Of a stretch of 35,008 nt of DNA, positions 6,949 to 15,675 are shown in pieces. The translations under genes were made by a program, and so were the position numbers. How positions within the stretch are numbered: position 1 is the first letter of the stretch; each line of letters starts with the position of its first letter. This DNA is from Acidobacteriota bacterium (GTDB lineage: Bacteria > Acidobacteriota > B3-B38 > Guanabaribacteriales > JAGGZT01): contig JAGGZT010000041.1 of assembly GCA_021161905.1 (NCBI GenBank), positions 1 through 35,008 on the forward strand, written 5' to 3'. Under the pieces are notes generated by a model that was given only the letters and a program-made list of their open reading frames with translations, was not told where the DNA came from and searched no databases.

Positions 6949-7814
6949 CCGATAAGTTTGTAGATGAGCCTTGCTGCGGTAAAGCTTGAAGAGGCGGTAG
7001 ACTCTCCCCTTGGGTTTAATTCCACGAAGTCGAAGCCGACGATCCTTTTTCTTTCCGCTACCTTGCGGAGGAGGAGGAGGACCTCGTACCAGGAAAGCCC
7101 TCCAGGCTCAGGGGAAGAGACAGCTGGGATCACCCCAGGATCGAAGCAATCGGCATCTATGGTGATATAGACCTTATCCTTGAGGCTTTCTACCACTTCT
7201 TCCACCCAATCCTCTTTCCTTGCGCCCACTATATCCTTTGCCCAGAAGACCCTGGTGTTTAACTTGGGGAGTGCCTTCGCTTCTTCAGAGGAAAGGCTTC
7301 TTATCCCTACCTGAACCAGGGGACATAGCTCTACCACCCGACGCATCACCGAAGCGTGACTGAAGGGGGTATCGTAATACCTATCCCTGAGATCGGCGTG
7401 AGCATCGAGCTGGAGGACGGAGAGCTCAGCATATACCTCGTTATGGGCGCGGATCAGGGGGTAGGATATGGAATGTTCCCCGCCGAGTCCTACCACAAAC
7501 TTCCCATCGGAAAGAAGCGTCTGCGCTCTTTTGTATACCGCCTCGATCATTGCCCTTGGACCCTCGGCTATCGGCTCCGCTTCAGGGAGGGTGTGGATAC
7601 CGACATCAGCGGGAGTCTTCTCGAGCTCCTCATCGTAGAGCTCCATAAACCGGGAAGCTTCAATTATCTCCCTTGGAGCAAATCTTGAACCCGGAAGGTA
7701 GGATGAGGTGAATTCGTAGGGTATGGGAAAGATCACCACCCGGGAACGCTGATAATCGGAAAGCTCCCGAGGAAGGGCGGCGAAATTTCCCGGGAGAAAA
7801 GAGAGCTCAGCCAT
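6921..7814 (-). CDS. speB: Agmatinase (ureohydrolase family)
   Basis: 297 residues, full length for the family. The binuclear Mn site is intact: GGEHS (His), DAHAD (Asp, His, Asp) followed by LRDRYYDTPFSHA, and IDADCFDPG (Asp pair). It hydrolyses agmatine to putrescine and urea in the cytosol. Agmatinase rather than arginase or guanidinobutyrase is inferred from the pyruvoyl arginine decarboxylase two genes upstream. The ATG lies inside the end of the DHS-like gene (8-base overlap), so translation is coupled. It is the last gene of the polyamine operon and its 3' end runs 28 bases into the convergent pseudopilin gene, leaving no room for a separate terminator. Confidence 0.93.
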   Translation of the reverse strand: MAELSFLPGNFAALPRELSDYQRSRVVIFPIPYEFTSSYLPGSRFAPREIIEASRFMELYDEELEKTPADVGIHTLPEAEPIAEGPRAMIEAVYKRAQTLLSDGKFVVGLGGEHSISYPLIRAHNEVYAELSVLQLDAHADLRDRYYDTPFSHASVMRRVVELCPLVQVGIRSLSSEEAKALPKLNTRVFWAKDIVGARKEDWVEEVVESLKDKVYITIDADCFDPGVIPAVSSPEPGGLSWYEVLLLLRKVAERKRIVGFDFVELNPRGESTASSSFTAARLIYKLIGYSFFLGES

Positions 7815-8850
7815 TATTGTAAACGACCTTCGTCTTCATTCCGAACTCGAATCTGGGGAAATTTCTCTTCTTCCTGTTTTCGGGATGGGCCGTTGCCAAT
7901 GCGTGGGCGATGATGGGAAGAGCGATGGTTCCGTCACAGTAGACCGATACCTTGTCCGCGTCCTTAGCTATTTTTCCCCAGCTGACCGCTTCGGAGAAGG
8001 TGCAACCGGAGAGCCCTCCCCAATGGGGTGGGTCAGCTACTATCTGAACGGCGTATTTATGGCCCGGGGTTGGTCCATCGCCCATATAATTTGCGGTTAC
8101 CTCGGTCTGTTGGATGAAGTTCTTCGGCGTGCCTCCGCCGATATAGATCACCCCTGTTTCCTTCGAATTCTTGGCTATCTCCGCCGTCTCCACCACATCC
8201 CTTATCACATCGAATACGACATCGAGCGTTCCCCGGAAGCGGTTTAGAGCGATCTCTATCCCGATTGAGGAATCACCGATGGCAGGGCAGTAGATGGGAA
8301 CCCCCGCCTCGTATGCGGAACGAACAATCCCTTCCTCCACGCCTTTTTTCGCAAGGTACTCCCCAAGACGATAAAAATACTCTCTGGTGGTGATCGGTTT
8401 TCCCTGAGGAAGGGTGGCGCTGAAGGTTTTTATTTCTTCATCGGTAGCCAGGAATTCCTTCTCCCGGGCGAAGGTATCATAGATTCGGTCGATCCCCTCC
8501 TCCCGAAGGAGTTCATCGTCTACATTGGGTGAGCCGAGATAATGATATCGCCCCAAGGTCTCGTGGATGTCGTGGAAGAGATTGGCACCGGTTGAGACGA
8601 GACAATCTATAAATCTATTCTTTACCAGGAAGGATATAACCCGCCTCATCCCCGCAGGAACCATTGCCCCAGCCAAGCCGAAGAAGATAGTCGTCTCTCC
8701 GGAAAGCATCTTCTCCCAGACGCGAAAAGCAGTAGCTAAGTTTCTTCCCTGAAACGATATCTCCTCCATTCTCCTTAAGAGATCCGCTACATTAGCCCCC
8801 TCCTTCACCTCGATGGGATGGGTAGGAGTGAGCTTGAATCTTTCCTCCAT
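7807..8850 (-). CDS. Deoxyhypusine synthase-like protein (probable homospermidine-type synthase)
   Basis: 347 residues aligning by motif with the DHS family: FGLAGAMVPAG near 57-67, STGANLFHD near 86-94, IYIGGGTPKNF near 235-245 and the active-site block EAVSWGKI, whose Lys293 matches the Lys that forms the enzyme-aminobutyl imine. In eukaryotes and archaea DHS modifies eIF5A. Bacteria lack eIF5A, and bacterial DHS-like proteins are known or proposed to transfer the NAD-generated aminobutyl group to small amines such as putrescine, giving homospermidine. Position between arginine decarboxylase (15-base gap) and agmatinase (8-base overlap) supports a polyamine role. Substrate and product remain inference; agmatine as acceptor is also conceivable. 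Start chosen for AGGAGG just upstream. Confidence 0.9.
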   Translation of the reverse strand: MEERFKLTPTHPIEVKEGANVADLLRRMEEISFQGRNLATAFRVWEKMLSGETTIFFGLAGAMVPAGMRRVISFLVKNRFIDCLVSTGANLFHDIHETLGRYHYLGSPNVDDELLREEGIDRIYDTFAREKEFLATDEEIKTFSATLPQGKPITTREYFYRLGEYLAKKGVEEGIVRSAYEAGVPIYCPAIGDSSIGIEIALNRFRGTLDVVFDVIRDVVETAEIAKNSKETGVIYIGGGTPKNFIQQTEVTANYMGDGPTPGHKYAVQIVADPPHWGGLSGCTFSEAVSWGKIAKDADKVSVYCDGTIALPIIAHALATAHPENRKKRNFPRFEFGMKTKVVYNNG

Positions 8851-8865
8851 TTCCTCCTCCTTCAG

Positions 8866-9414
8866 TCAGATGAAGATGCAGGCGGCGATTACCGTGGTCC
8901 AGAGGCCATTTTTGTCGCCCACCGCGGTTTGAGTTATACTTCTCGTACGAACCACTTTATCTGAGATGAGATAGATCTCCTTTTTTTCATCCCAGCTTTT
9001 GTCCGGATCGAAGGGGAGACCCAGGGTTGTTGCCAACATCTCTGCTGCTAACTCCTCGGCACAGTCGCTTGCCACCCTATCCTTCTCCCCGAAGCTATGG
9101 TGCTCTGATATGTAGCCGTAGAGGTTTTTGTTTTTAGGCCTCGCTAATCCTATGGAGGCAGCGACTAAACGATGGGGCTCGTTGGTGGAGTTCTCTGCCA
9201 TCACACAATAAAGGATTTGTCCCGGTTTTAGGAGTTTTAATCCTTTTTCTTTGGAGATTAATTCACAGCCTGGTGGGAAGATGCTAGATACCTTAACAAG
9301 GTTGCAATGGGCGATACCCGCAGACCTCAGGGCAAGCTCGAAGGAGGTTAGCCTTTGGCGATGCCTGCCCACACCCTTGGTGAGAAAAGCCTTCTTCGGT
9401 ATGTAACCGTTCAT
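8866..9414 (-). CDS. pdaD: Pyruvoyl-dependent arginine decarboxylase
   Basis: 182 residues, the typical size of the PvlArgDC proenzyme. Autocleavage is expected between Ser43 and Ser44 in the motif VSSIFPPG, giving a beta chain of 43 residues and an alpha chain with an N-terminal pyruvoyl group. It decarboxylates arginine to agmatine in the cytosol. Other family landmarks are the GQILYCVMAENSTNEP segment and the SIGLA strand. It is the first gene of the operon that continues with the DHS-like enzyme and agmatinase, which fits arginine to agmatine to putrescine flux. The only GGAG is 16 bases before the ATG and an in-frame stop lies just upstream, so the start is fixed but has a weak ribosome-binding site. 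Confidence 0.93.
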   Translation of the reverse strand: MNGYIPKKAFLTKGVGRHRQRLTSFELALRSAGIAHCNLVKVSSIFPPGCELISKEKGLKLLKPGQILYCVMAENSTNEPHRLVAASIGLARPKNKNLYGYISEHHSFGEKDRVASDCAEELAAEMLATTLGLPFDPDKSWDEKKEIYLISDKVVRTRSITQTAVGDKNGLWTTVIAACIFI

Positions 9415-9477
9415 TTGATTTTAGCGGTAGCTCCTCACTCATAAAAGCCTTTCTTTAAGGTTAACTTGAGAGTAATA

Positions 9478-9506
9478 AAAGTAGCACAAGGAACGAGGAA
9501 TGTCAA
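9478..9506 (-). promoter_or_regulatory. Promoter of the polyamine operon
   Basis: Minus strand: perfect TTGACA (9501-9506), 17-base spacer, extended -10 TGC-TACTTT (hexamer 9478-9483). The -10 hexamer itself is poor (three of six), offset by the TG extension. It predicts a leader of about 57 bases before pdaD. Confidence 0.42.
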
Positions 9507-9519
9507 TCCGTTTTTCCCC

Positions 9520-11034
9520 TTATTTTATAACGAAATCTATCCTCCCTGAAGCAGAGCTTTTACCCACTTTATCCTGCACCAGCACCTGGAGGGTGTAGTT
9601 CCCGGGTTGGAAATGGCGCAGTCGAAAACGGGTGAGCACGCTTCGGTTCCTCTGGGAAGATGAGGGGAGGAAATAGGCAGGTGCTTTGGAGTAAAACCTC
9701 CCATTCCGGAAAAATATGTAATCGATACGGCAGGATGTCTTCCCCGTTTTTTTGTTTAAACGAAGATTGTAGATCTCGTAGAATAGGTTTAATTCACCTC
9801 GAGAGTAGAAGATCCTTCGCAGATTGGGGACAATCCTATAGTTGGAAAGAGTAAATGGTTCGTTTCTCTCCCCTTCTTCTCTGAGCACCTTTATCTCCTT
9901 TGCCTCCCGGCTAAGGATGAGACTGCTTATGGCAAGTTTTCCGTTAGAAAAATCCGGTACACTTAATCCTTCTTCCGTCTGATATATCAATCGATTGGAA
10001 AGGCAGTCTTTTACTAAAAGAAGTATCTTATACCGCCCTGGTGGGAGAACGAGAGGGAATTGAACATAGAGGAGTTCATCCGTCAAATTGCGGAACCTCC
10101 TTAGTGAAAGCCCGTAGGAGATCTTTACCCCATCCTCTGCTTTGATCTTCCCCCTTTTATCTCTCACCAAAAGGCGAATATCGAGAGTGGCGTAATTCAT
10201 CCTTCCCCTCAGTTTATAGAGAGAATCGCGGTAATAGACGCCAACAGTGATCGGGGCTAGAGAGAGTTTCCTTCTTAGTTGGAAGGTAGCCTTTTCAAGT
10301 AAGGGTTTTACCGATGATGGTTGATAAGGAGGAGAGAGAAGTTTGCCCAATGGCAGAGGGAAAGGCAAGGTCAACCGGCTTATGTGAATTTCGCTCGCAA
10401 TCCTTCGTTCTTCGTAAACTCGGTTGATTAAGGATGGATTTATTACTCCTCTTCGCGGGTAATGAGTTAATTTTATGCCCCGCCATTTGCTTCCGATCGA
10501 AAGTAAATCCTCTGAAAAAGCATTTTTTAGTGAGAGGAGCCGTTTCTTTGTTATGGAAGGGAGGGTTAATGTTCCAGTGCCAGAGGGATCGAAAAAGCTA
10601 AAAGCGAGATGGTTGTATCCCCCAATTGTAGTCCGATAAATCCACACCTCTTTCGGAGCGTTAGACCCTGCTTTGGGGTTTTTCTCCACCTCACTCGGGG
10701 GACCAAGGAGGATATATACCAGACCTTTATCCGTTTTCCATCCAGGAAGTCCCTTCCTACTGAAATAGCGGTTGGCGAAGGATATCCTTTTTTCTACTTC
10801 CAGTTTAAACTCGTTTATCGCCGTGGTTAGATCGGGGTCGTGAAGCCACCAGAATTCTTTGAGGAATCGGTCCCTTTCTGTCTTTAGAGTGAGGGAGGAG
10901 AATATCTTCTGCTCCGTTTCGGTAAAGAAATAGAAAGCAGGGTGAGAAGGGAACTTCTTTATCCTCTTTCCCTGAGAAAGAAGGGGAAAGATAATAAAAG
11001 GAGCAATAACAATGAATAAAACCCTTTTCCACAT
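9520..11034 (-). CDS. GWxTD-domain protein, secreted
   Basis: 504 residues. The N-terminus has basic MWKR and a hydrophobic run to about residue 20, a signal peptide or membrane anchor. The domain-defining GWKTD is at 98-102, preceded by the FLKEFWWLHDPD segment and followed by GLVYILLGPPSEVE, which is the usual GWxTD-domain order. The rest is predicted beta-rich, with repeats of the type YKILLLVKDCLSNRLIYQ and a C-terminal NYTLQVLVQDKVGKS strand set, suggesting Ig-like domains. The family is common in Acidobacteriota-type genomes and has no established biochemical function. It stands alone, with a GGAA ribosome-binding site, 105 bases ahead of the polyamine operon in the same direction. Family assignment is firm; role unknown. 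Confidence 0.88.
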   Translation of the reverse strand: MWKRVLFIVIAPFIIFPLLSQGKRIKKFPSHPAFYFFTETEQKIFSSLTLKTERDRFLKEFWWLHDPDLTTAINEFKLEVEKRISFANRYFSRKGLPGWKTDKGLVYILLGPPSEVEKNPKAGSNAPKEVWIYRTTIGGYNHLAFSFFDPSGTGTLTLPSITKKRLLSLKNAFSEDLLSIGSKWRGIKLTHYPRRGVINPSLINRVYEERRIASEIHISRLTLPFPLPLGKLLSPPYQPSSVKPLLEKATFQLRRKLSLAPITVGVYYRDSLYKLRGRMNYATLDIRLLVRDKRGKIKAEDGVKISYGLSLRRFRNLTDELLYVQFPLVLPPGRYKILLLVKDCLSNRLIYQTEEGLSVPDFSNGKLAISSLILSREAKEIKVLREEGERNEPFTLSNYRIVPNLRRIFYSRGELNLFYEIYNLRLNKKTGKTSCRIDYIFFRNGRFYSKAPAYFLPSSSQRNRSVLTRFRLRHFQPGNYTLQVLVQDKVGKSSASGRIDFVIK

Positions 11035-11120
11035 TGGATCTTCCGCCTGCTCCCGTTATAACAGAAGAGAGAGAAGCTAACTGTAATATAGAAAACAATT
11101 TCAATATTATTATGCCATTA

Positions 11121-11149
11121 ATTATACACTGAAACACTCCTTAAGGGAA
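11121..11149 (-). promoter_or_regulatory. Candidate promoter of the GWxTD gene
   Basis: Minus strand: a perfect TATAAT (11121-11126) with a poor -35 (TTCCCT, 11144-11149) at 17 bases. The leader to ATG 11034 would be about 80 bases and A/T rich. I see no structured element in it. Confidence 0.4.
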
Positions 11150-11182
11150 GAAGGAAGGGAGTTAATCCGATATCAAGGGCTT

Positions 11183-11220
11183 AAAAAGAAGAAATGCGAT
11201 ATTTTCTGATCATTTTCTTC
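11183..11220 (-). terminator. Intrinsic terminator of the natAB-type operon
   Basis: Minus strand: GAAGAAAATG (11211-11220) pairs with CATTTCTTC (11188-11196) with one bulged base around a 14-base loop, followed by TTTTTAAG. The left arm begins on the last base of the permease stop codon. The stem is A/T rich but the T-run supports intrinsic termination. Confidence 0.55.
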
Positions 11221-12482
11221 TAACGGCTGTAGCGGAACCAGCGGATTACCTCAACTAAACTTGGTCTCTTCCCGTACATCAATATCCCCACCCGGAATAT
11301 CTTGGCTACCAGCTTTATCATAAGGAAGATGGTAGCTATCAGGAGCCCGATGGAAAGAAGCACCTGCCAGAGCGGAGGCATCACCGTGCTTACCCTCATA
11401 AACATAACCATAGGGGAGAAAAAGGGAATGATGGAAAGGGCGACGGTTGTTGGGGTGCTTGGGTTCTGGATTAAGAAGGGAGCGATTATCATCGGGACTA
11501 TGAGAAAGCCGATGACGAGGGACTGAAGCTGCTGCGCATCCTCCATCGTTCGGCAGAGGGCGCCTATCCCGGCATACAGTGTGGCAAAGAGGAAGTAGCC
11601 CAGGATGAAGAAGATGACGAAGAAAACGATGGTTGTCGCCGATATTAAGGCGGTGCCCGGTGCGATCAAACCAGCACCGAACTTGATGATGAGAAGCCCT
11701 GCAAGCCCCCAGACCAGATACTGGGTGAGCCCCACTGCCCCTACGCCGAGGACCTTCCCCATCATCAGCTGGTTGGGATTGACCGAGGAAAGGAGTATCT
11801 CCACCACCCGGTTCGATTTCTCTTCGATGATCCCTCGCATTATGGCGACCCCGTACATTAGTATGGTCATATAGAGGATCACCACGAAGATCATCGTCCC
11901 AACGTATTCACTGGCAAACGAGCTCTTCTTCTCCTTCCCCTTGGCTATCTTTATCGTCTTGAGGTCAACCCGGGCCATCAATTTCTTGATCTTCGCCGAG
12001 TCCAAGCCCTCCTTTTTCAACCTCTCTTCCGATACTATCTCGTTCAAGGCGGTGGCGATCCTTCTTATTTCGGCTATGTTGCTCACATTCCGGGCGTAGT
12101 ATTCCGCTTTTCCCCGCTCTATTATGTCCGCAGGGATAATCATATAGGCATCGAGCCTTTTTTTATCTATGTCCTTGGCTAAAGATTTCTTCACTGAAGA
12201 AAGCTCCTCTGCCCTTGCCGGTACCAGGGAGAGTTGGTATTTCCTTTTCCCTCCTTTTATCTTCTCGTCAAGAGCCTTGTAAAGGGGCTGATAGATCTTC
12301 CCTGAAAGATCGACGACCGCTATCTTCCGTTCCTTTCCCACCGACATAGTGGTAAGGTATCCAGGAAGGATGATCAATCCCGCCATAAGGATGGGACCGA
12401 GAAGGGTACTTATGATGAAACTCTTTCTCCTCACCCGTTCGAAGTATTCTCGCCATATTATCTGAAGTGTCTTCTCCATCAT
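11220..12482 (-). CDS. ABC-2 type transporter permease (NatB-like)
   Basis: 420 residues. One transmembrane helix near 22-45 (ending LPGYLTTMSVG), then a large extracytoplasmic domain of about 170 residues. A cluster of about five or six hydrophobic helices occupies 190-400. This matches the ABC-2 permease layout of NatB, the Na+ extrusion protein of Bacillus, and related exporters. The substrate cannot be read; NatAB-like pairs also handle peptides or drugs. The ATG overlaps the ATPase gene by four bases, so the two subunits are translationally coupled and very likely form one transporter. A hairpin with a T-tract starts at the stop codon. Confidence 0.88.
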   Translation of the reverse strand: MMEKTLQIIWREYFERVRRKSFIISTLLGPILMAGLIILPGYLTTMSVGKERKIAVVDLSGKIYQPLYKALDEKIKGGKRKYQLSLVPARAEELSSVKKSLAKDIDKKRLDAYMIIPADIIERGKAEYYARNVSNIAEIRRIATALNEIVSEERLKKEGLDSAKIKKLMARVDLKTIKIAKGKEKKSSFASEYVGTMIFVVILYMTILMYGVAIMRGIIEEKSNRVVEILLSSVNPNQLMMGKVLGVGAVGLTQYLVWGLAGLLIIKFGAGLIAPGTALISATTIVFFVIFFILGYFLFATLYAGIGALCRTMEDAQQLQSLVIGFLIVPMIIAPFLIQNPSTPTTVALSIIPFFSPMVMFMRVSTVMPPLWQVLLSIGLLIATIFLMIKLVAKIFRVGILMYGKRPSLVEVIRWFRYSR

Positions 12483-13378
12483 CCCTCTCCTTTCACCTGG
12501 TCGATGAATATATCGGTTAGCGACGGCTCGACCAGCTCAAACCGGTTAATGGTGAGCCGAGAGACCGCTTCCTTAAGGATCGCATTGGGATCGGTTCCTT
12601 TTTTCAGGGTAAGCTCAACATAGTTCCCGTAATCGTTCACCTTCGCTACCCCGGGAAGCGATTTGAGAAATTCACCATTACCGGTAAAGGACATCACCAC
12701 CGTATTCTTTCCGTAGCGTTTCTTTATCTCATGAAGGGGACCGTCGAGCACCTTTTTCCCCTTATTTATAAGGAAGATGTTATGACACATTCGTTCTACC
12801 TGCTCCATCTGATGGGTGGAGAAGATGACCGTAGCCCCTTCCCGATTGAGCTCCAGGATGATGTCTTTTAGCAGGTTGGTGTTTACCGGATCGAGGCCTG
12901 CAAATGGCTCGTCGAGTATTAGAAGCTCCGGCCTGTTGATCACCGTGGCTACGAACTGAAGCTTCTGCTGCATTCCCTTCGAGAGCTCTTCCACCTTCTT
13001 CTCCTTGTAATCGCTAAGCTCCACTCGATAAAGCCAGTAGTCCACCGCCTCTTTCGCCTCTTTGGAGGGAAGAGATTTCAGCCGGGCGAGATAGTAGAGG
13101 AGTTCTCCTATCTTCATCTTGGTGTAGAGACCTCTTTCCTCGGGAAGGTAGCCGATGCGATCCTTTATCCGGTCGGTTAGTGGTTCGCCGAAGACCAATA
13201 TCTCCCCAGAATCGGGCGCGATGATGTCCAATGCCATCCTGATGGTGGTGGTCTTCCCTGCCCCATTCGGTCCCAAGAAACCGTAGATGGAGCCCTCTTC
13301 CACCGTTAGGGAGACCCGATCCACGGCGAGGAATTGGTCGTAGCTCTTTGATACCTCTCTTATCTCCAAGACTGTCAT
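12479..13378 (-). CDS. ABC transporter ATP-binding protein (NatA-like)
   Basis: 299 residues: one nucleotide-binding domain plus a C-terminal extension of about 80 residues typical of ABC-2 partners (DUF4162-like). Walker A GPNGAGKTT is near 36-44, the signature ELSKGMQQKLQF near 138-149, Walker B LLILDEPFAGLD near 158-169 with the catalytic Glu present, and the switch His in FSTHQMEQ. It energises the permease encoded immediately downstream. The start has GAGGTG about 7 bases upstream. Promoter at 13456-13484. The signature reads LSKGM instead of LSGGQ, which is common in this class. Confidence 0.93.
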   Translation of the reverse strand: MTVLEIREVSKSYDQFLAVDRVSLTVEEGSIYGFLGPNGAGKTTTIRMALDIIAPDSGEILVFGEPLTDRIKDRIGYLPEERGLYTKMKIGELLYYLARLKSLPSKEAKEAVDYWLYRVELSDYKEKKVEELSKGMQQKLQFVATVINRPELLILDEPFAGLDPVNTNLLKDIILELNREGATVIFSTHQMEQVERMCHNIFLINKGKKVLDGPLHEIKKRYGKNTVVMSFTGNGEFLKSLPGVAKVNDYGNYVELTLKKGTDPNAILKEAVSRLTINRFELVEPSLTDIFIDQVKGEG

Positions 13379-13455
13379 CTGCCACCTCGCTTTTCTTTCA
13401 ACCCATCCCTCTTCTCATAAATCATATACGCTGATTTTTATACTTTGTTCAAGAA

Positions 13456-13484
13456 ATTTTACACCTTTGGTTAAAAACAGTAAA
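13456..13484 (-). promoter_or_regulatory. Promoter of the natAB-type operon
   Basis: Minus strand: TTTACT (13479-13484), 17-base spacer, TAAAAT (13456-13461, five of six). A second, weaker pair (TTGAAC with TATATG) lies about 30 bases downstream. The leader to ATG 13378 would be about 70 bases. Confidence 0.42.
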
Positions 13485-13498
13485 GGGAGCGTATTGAA

Positions 13499-13526
13499 GA
13501 CTTCGGGGTCAAGAAGATCCGAAGTC
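13499..13526 (-). terminator. Hairpin spanning the ruvB stop codon
   Basis: Perfect 8-bp arms GACTTCGG and CCGAAGTC with a 12-base loop. The stop codon (13509-13511) sits in the loop. Only TT follows on the minus strand, so it is not a textbook intrinsic terminator. It may protect the 3' end or act with Rho or NusA. Confidence 0.4.
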
Positions 13527-14552
13527 AAGGGTGGGGGCGTCGATGCCGAAGTGACGATAGGCTAACGGGGTGGCTTTCCTTCCCCTCGGAGTGCGATCGA
13601 GGAACCCTATCTGGAGGAGGAACGGTTCGTGGATGTCCTCGATGGCATCTTTCTCCTCGCCGATCGCCGCCGCCAAGGTGTTCAGTCCCACTGGTCCCCC
13701 GTTGAACTTCTTTATTATGGTCAGGAGTATCCTCCTATCTATCTCATCGAAGCCGTAGCTATCCACCTGGAGTAGCTCAAGGGAGGAAAGTGCCACCTTA
13801 TGGGTTATCCTTCCCTCCGCCCTTACCTGGGCGTAATCCCTTATCCTCCTTAAGAGGCGATTGGCTATCCTCGGGGTACCCCGAGACCTTCTGGCTATCT
13901 CCCCTATCGCCTTTTCCTCTATCTCTACCTTAAGTAGCCTTGCCGAACGGCGGATGATGGCGGATAGCTCCTCCGGGGTATAGAAGTCAAGCCGATGGAC
14001 GATGCCGAACCTTCCCCTTAAGGGCGAGGTGAGAAGCCCGGTCCTGGTGGTTGCCCCGACCAGGGTGAATCGGGGAAGGGTTAGTTTCACCGTGCGGGCG
14101 CTTGGTCCCTGCCCGATGACCAGATCGAGCCGATATTCCTCCATCGCCGGGTAGAGGATCTCCTCGATGACCCGGCTTAGGCGGTGAATCTCATCGATGA
14201 AGAGGACCTCGTGCTCGGAGAGGTTGGTGAGAATGGCGGCTAAATCTCCCTGTCGTTCGATGGCGGGTCCAGAGGTCGCCCTTATCCCCACCCCGAGTTC
14301 GTTGGCGATGATGTGCGCCAGGGTGGTTTTGCCCAGCCCCGGAGGACCGGATATCAGCACATGGTCGAGCGGTTCCCCCCTTTTTTTCGCCGCCTCGATC
14401 GCTACCTTGAGGTTTTCCTTTATCCTCTCCTGCCCCACGAACTCGGAGAGGCTCTTCGGACGGAGGGTGGTCTCGAAGCTTTTATCGTCGCCGATCGGCT
14501 CTACCGAGGTAACCTCCTCTTCCCTTTCTTCCCTTTTTTCATCCTCGGTCAT
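13509..14552 (-). CDS. ruvB: Holliday junction branch-migration ATPase RuvB
   Basis: 347 residues, standard length. AAA+ motor that forms a hexamer on each side of RuvA and drives branch migration. Walker [10 protein letters not shown] is near 70-78, Walker [10 protein letters not shown] near 115-123, and sensor 1 [11 protein letters not shown] near 163-173. The C-terminal winged helix has the conserved [10 protein letters not shown] near 317-326. The charged N-terminal 25 residues, rich in Glu, are unremarkable for the family. The ATG overlaps the ruvA stop by four bases. It is the last gene of yebC-ruvC-ruvA-ruvB, and an 8-bp hairpin spans its stop codon. Confidence 0.98.
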   Translation of the reverse strand: MTEDEKREEREEEVTSVEPIGDDKSFETTLRPKSLSEFVGQERIKENLKVAIEAAKKRGEPLDHVLISGPPGLGKTTLAHIIANELGVGIRATSGPAIERQGDLAAILTNLSEHEVLFIDEIHRLSRVIEEILYPAMEEYRLDLVIGQGPSARTVKLTLPRFTLVGATTRTGLLTSPLRGRFGIVHRLDFYTPEELSAIIRRSARLLKVEIEEKAIGEIARRSRGTPRIANRLLRRIRDYAQVRAEGRITHKVALSSLELLQVDSYGFDEIDRRILLTIIKKFNGGPVGLNTLAAAIGEEKDAIEDIHEPFLLQIGFLDRTPRGRKATPLAYRHFGIDAPTLDFGSS

Positions 14553-15160
14553 ATTCTTCCCCTCCCGAGTACCCTTAACGCCTCCCGAAGCAGAGCCTCA
14601 AGGGGAGCATCCCCTCCATATTTCTTTAACGCCGCCTCAGCCGCCTCAGCTGCTTCCCCCCGCCGGTAGCCGAGGTTTATCAAGGCAGAGACTATCTCCC
14701 CTTTGGTTTTGGCATAGGGAATGCTCATTGTGCTGACACCCACCTCTTTCTCCACCAGGTCCCGCATCTTGTCCTTGAGCTCGAGGAGGACTCGTTCCGC
14801 CGTCTTCCTCCCGATCCCGGGTATGGCAGATAAGCGGAACACATCTTGATCTCGAACCGCAGAAAGTAGCTCAGGGACAGGAACACCGGAGAGGATGATG
14901 AGAGCCACTCGAGGACCAACTCCGGAGATGCTGAGCAGACGGGAGAATACCTCCCGCTCCACCTCGGTGAGGAAACCGTAAAGGGAGAGTTCATCCTCGC
15001 GGACATAGGTGTAGATATGAAGCGCTACCTTTCCTCCCTCCTCCGGCAGTTCGTAGAAGGTAGAAAGGGGAATGCGGACCTCATAACCCACCCCTCCTAC
15101 ATCGAGGATGAGCTGGTTCGGCTCCTTCTTGGCGATGGTTCCGGAAAGACGGGCGATCAT
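14549..15160 (-). CDS. ruvA: Holliday junction DNA-binding protein RuvA
   Basis: 203 residues. The tetrameric platform binds the four-way junction and recruits RuvB. The N-terminal OB domain ends near residue 63 ([11 protein letters not shown]). Two helix-hairpin-helix motifs follow, [14 protein letters not shown] near 78-91 and [17 protein letters not shown] near 113-129. A flexible linker then leads to the C-terminal three-helix domain (about 155-200), which contacts RuvB. It is coupled by four-base overlaps to ruvC upstream and ruvB downstream, so the whole resolvasome is made from one transcript. Confidence 0.98.
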   Translation of the reverse strand: MIARLSGTIAKKEPNQLILDVGGVGYEVRIPLSTFYELPEEGGKVALHIYTYVREDELSLYGFLTEVEREVFSRLLSISGVGPRVALIILSGVPVPELLSAVRDQDVFRLSAIPGIGRKTAERVLLELKDKMRDLVEKEVGVSTMSIPYAKTKGEIVSALINLGYRRGEAAEAAEAALKKYGGDAPLEALLREALRVLGRGRI

Positions 15161-15657
15161 AGCCTTTCCCCCTCGATGAGCCGTTTCAGACGGAGGGAGT
15201 GGGCATGGCAGATAGCGAGGGCTAAGGCATCGGTGGCATCGGGTGAGGAGGGCGGAGGATCGATCGATAAGAGAGCGCTTACCATCTGCTTCACCTGGTC
15301 TTTCCCCGCCCTTCCATAGCCCACCACCGCGCTTTTCACCTCGAGTGGGCTATATTCGAATAGAGGAACCCCTGAGCTCGCAACGGCAAAAAGGATTCCT
15401 CCCCTTACCTGGCCAAGTTTTATCGCCGTTTTCGCGTTTTTGGCGTAGAAGAGATCCTCAAGTGCCACCGCCTCCGGCTGATATTTTGATATTAGTTCCT
15501 CTATCTTTCTTGTTATCAGGAGGATTTTCTCGGGAAAGGAGGCTTTTGCCGGAGGGACGATCGCCCCACAGGTGATAAAGGCAAGCTCCTCCCCTACCAA
15601 ATCCACAATGCCATAGCCGGTCTTGAGGGAGCCGGGGTCTATACCCAATATCCGCAA
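15157..15657 (-). CDS. ruvC: Holliday junction resolvase RuvC
   Basis: 166 residues, RNase H-like fold. The four catalytic acids can be placed: Asp7 (GIDPG), Glu67 (ALEDLFY), and Asp140 and Asp143 (PDATDALA). It cuts opposite strands of the junction processed by RuvAB. It begins 18 bases after yebC and overlaps ruvA by four bases. Nothing in the protein is atypical. Confidence 0.98.
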   Translation of the reverse strand: MRILGIDPGSLKTGYGIVDLVGEELAFITCGAIVPPAKASFPEKILLITRKIEELISKYQPEAVALEDLFYAKNAKTAIKLGQVRGGILFAVASSGVPLFEYSPLEVKSAVVGYGRAGKDQVKQMVSALLSIDPPPSSPDATDALALAICHAHSLRLKRLIEGERL

Positions 15658-15675
15658 CTTATCACCGCCTCACAA

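Noticed and set aside
7807-8850. DHS-like protein as an eIF5A-modifying enzyme
   Set aside because: Everything else here is bacterial, and the gene is embedded in a polyamine operon.
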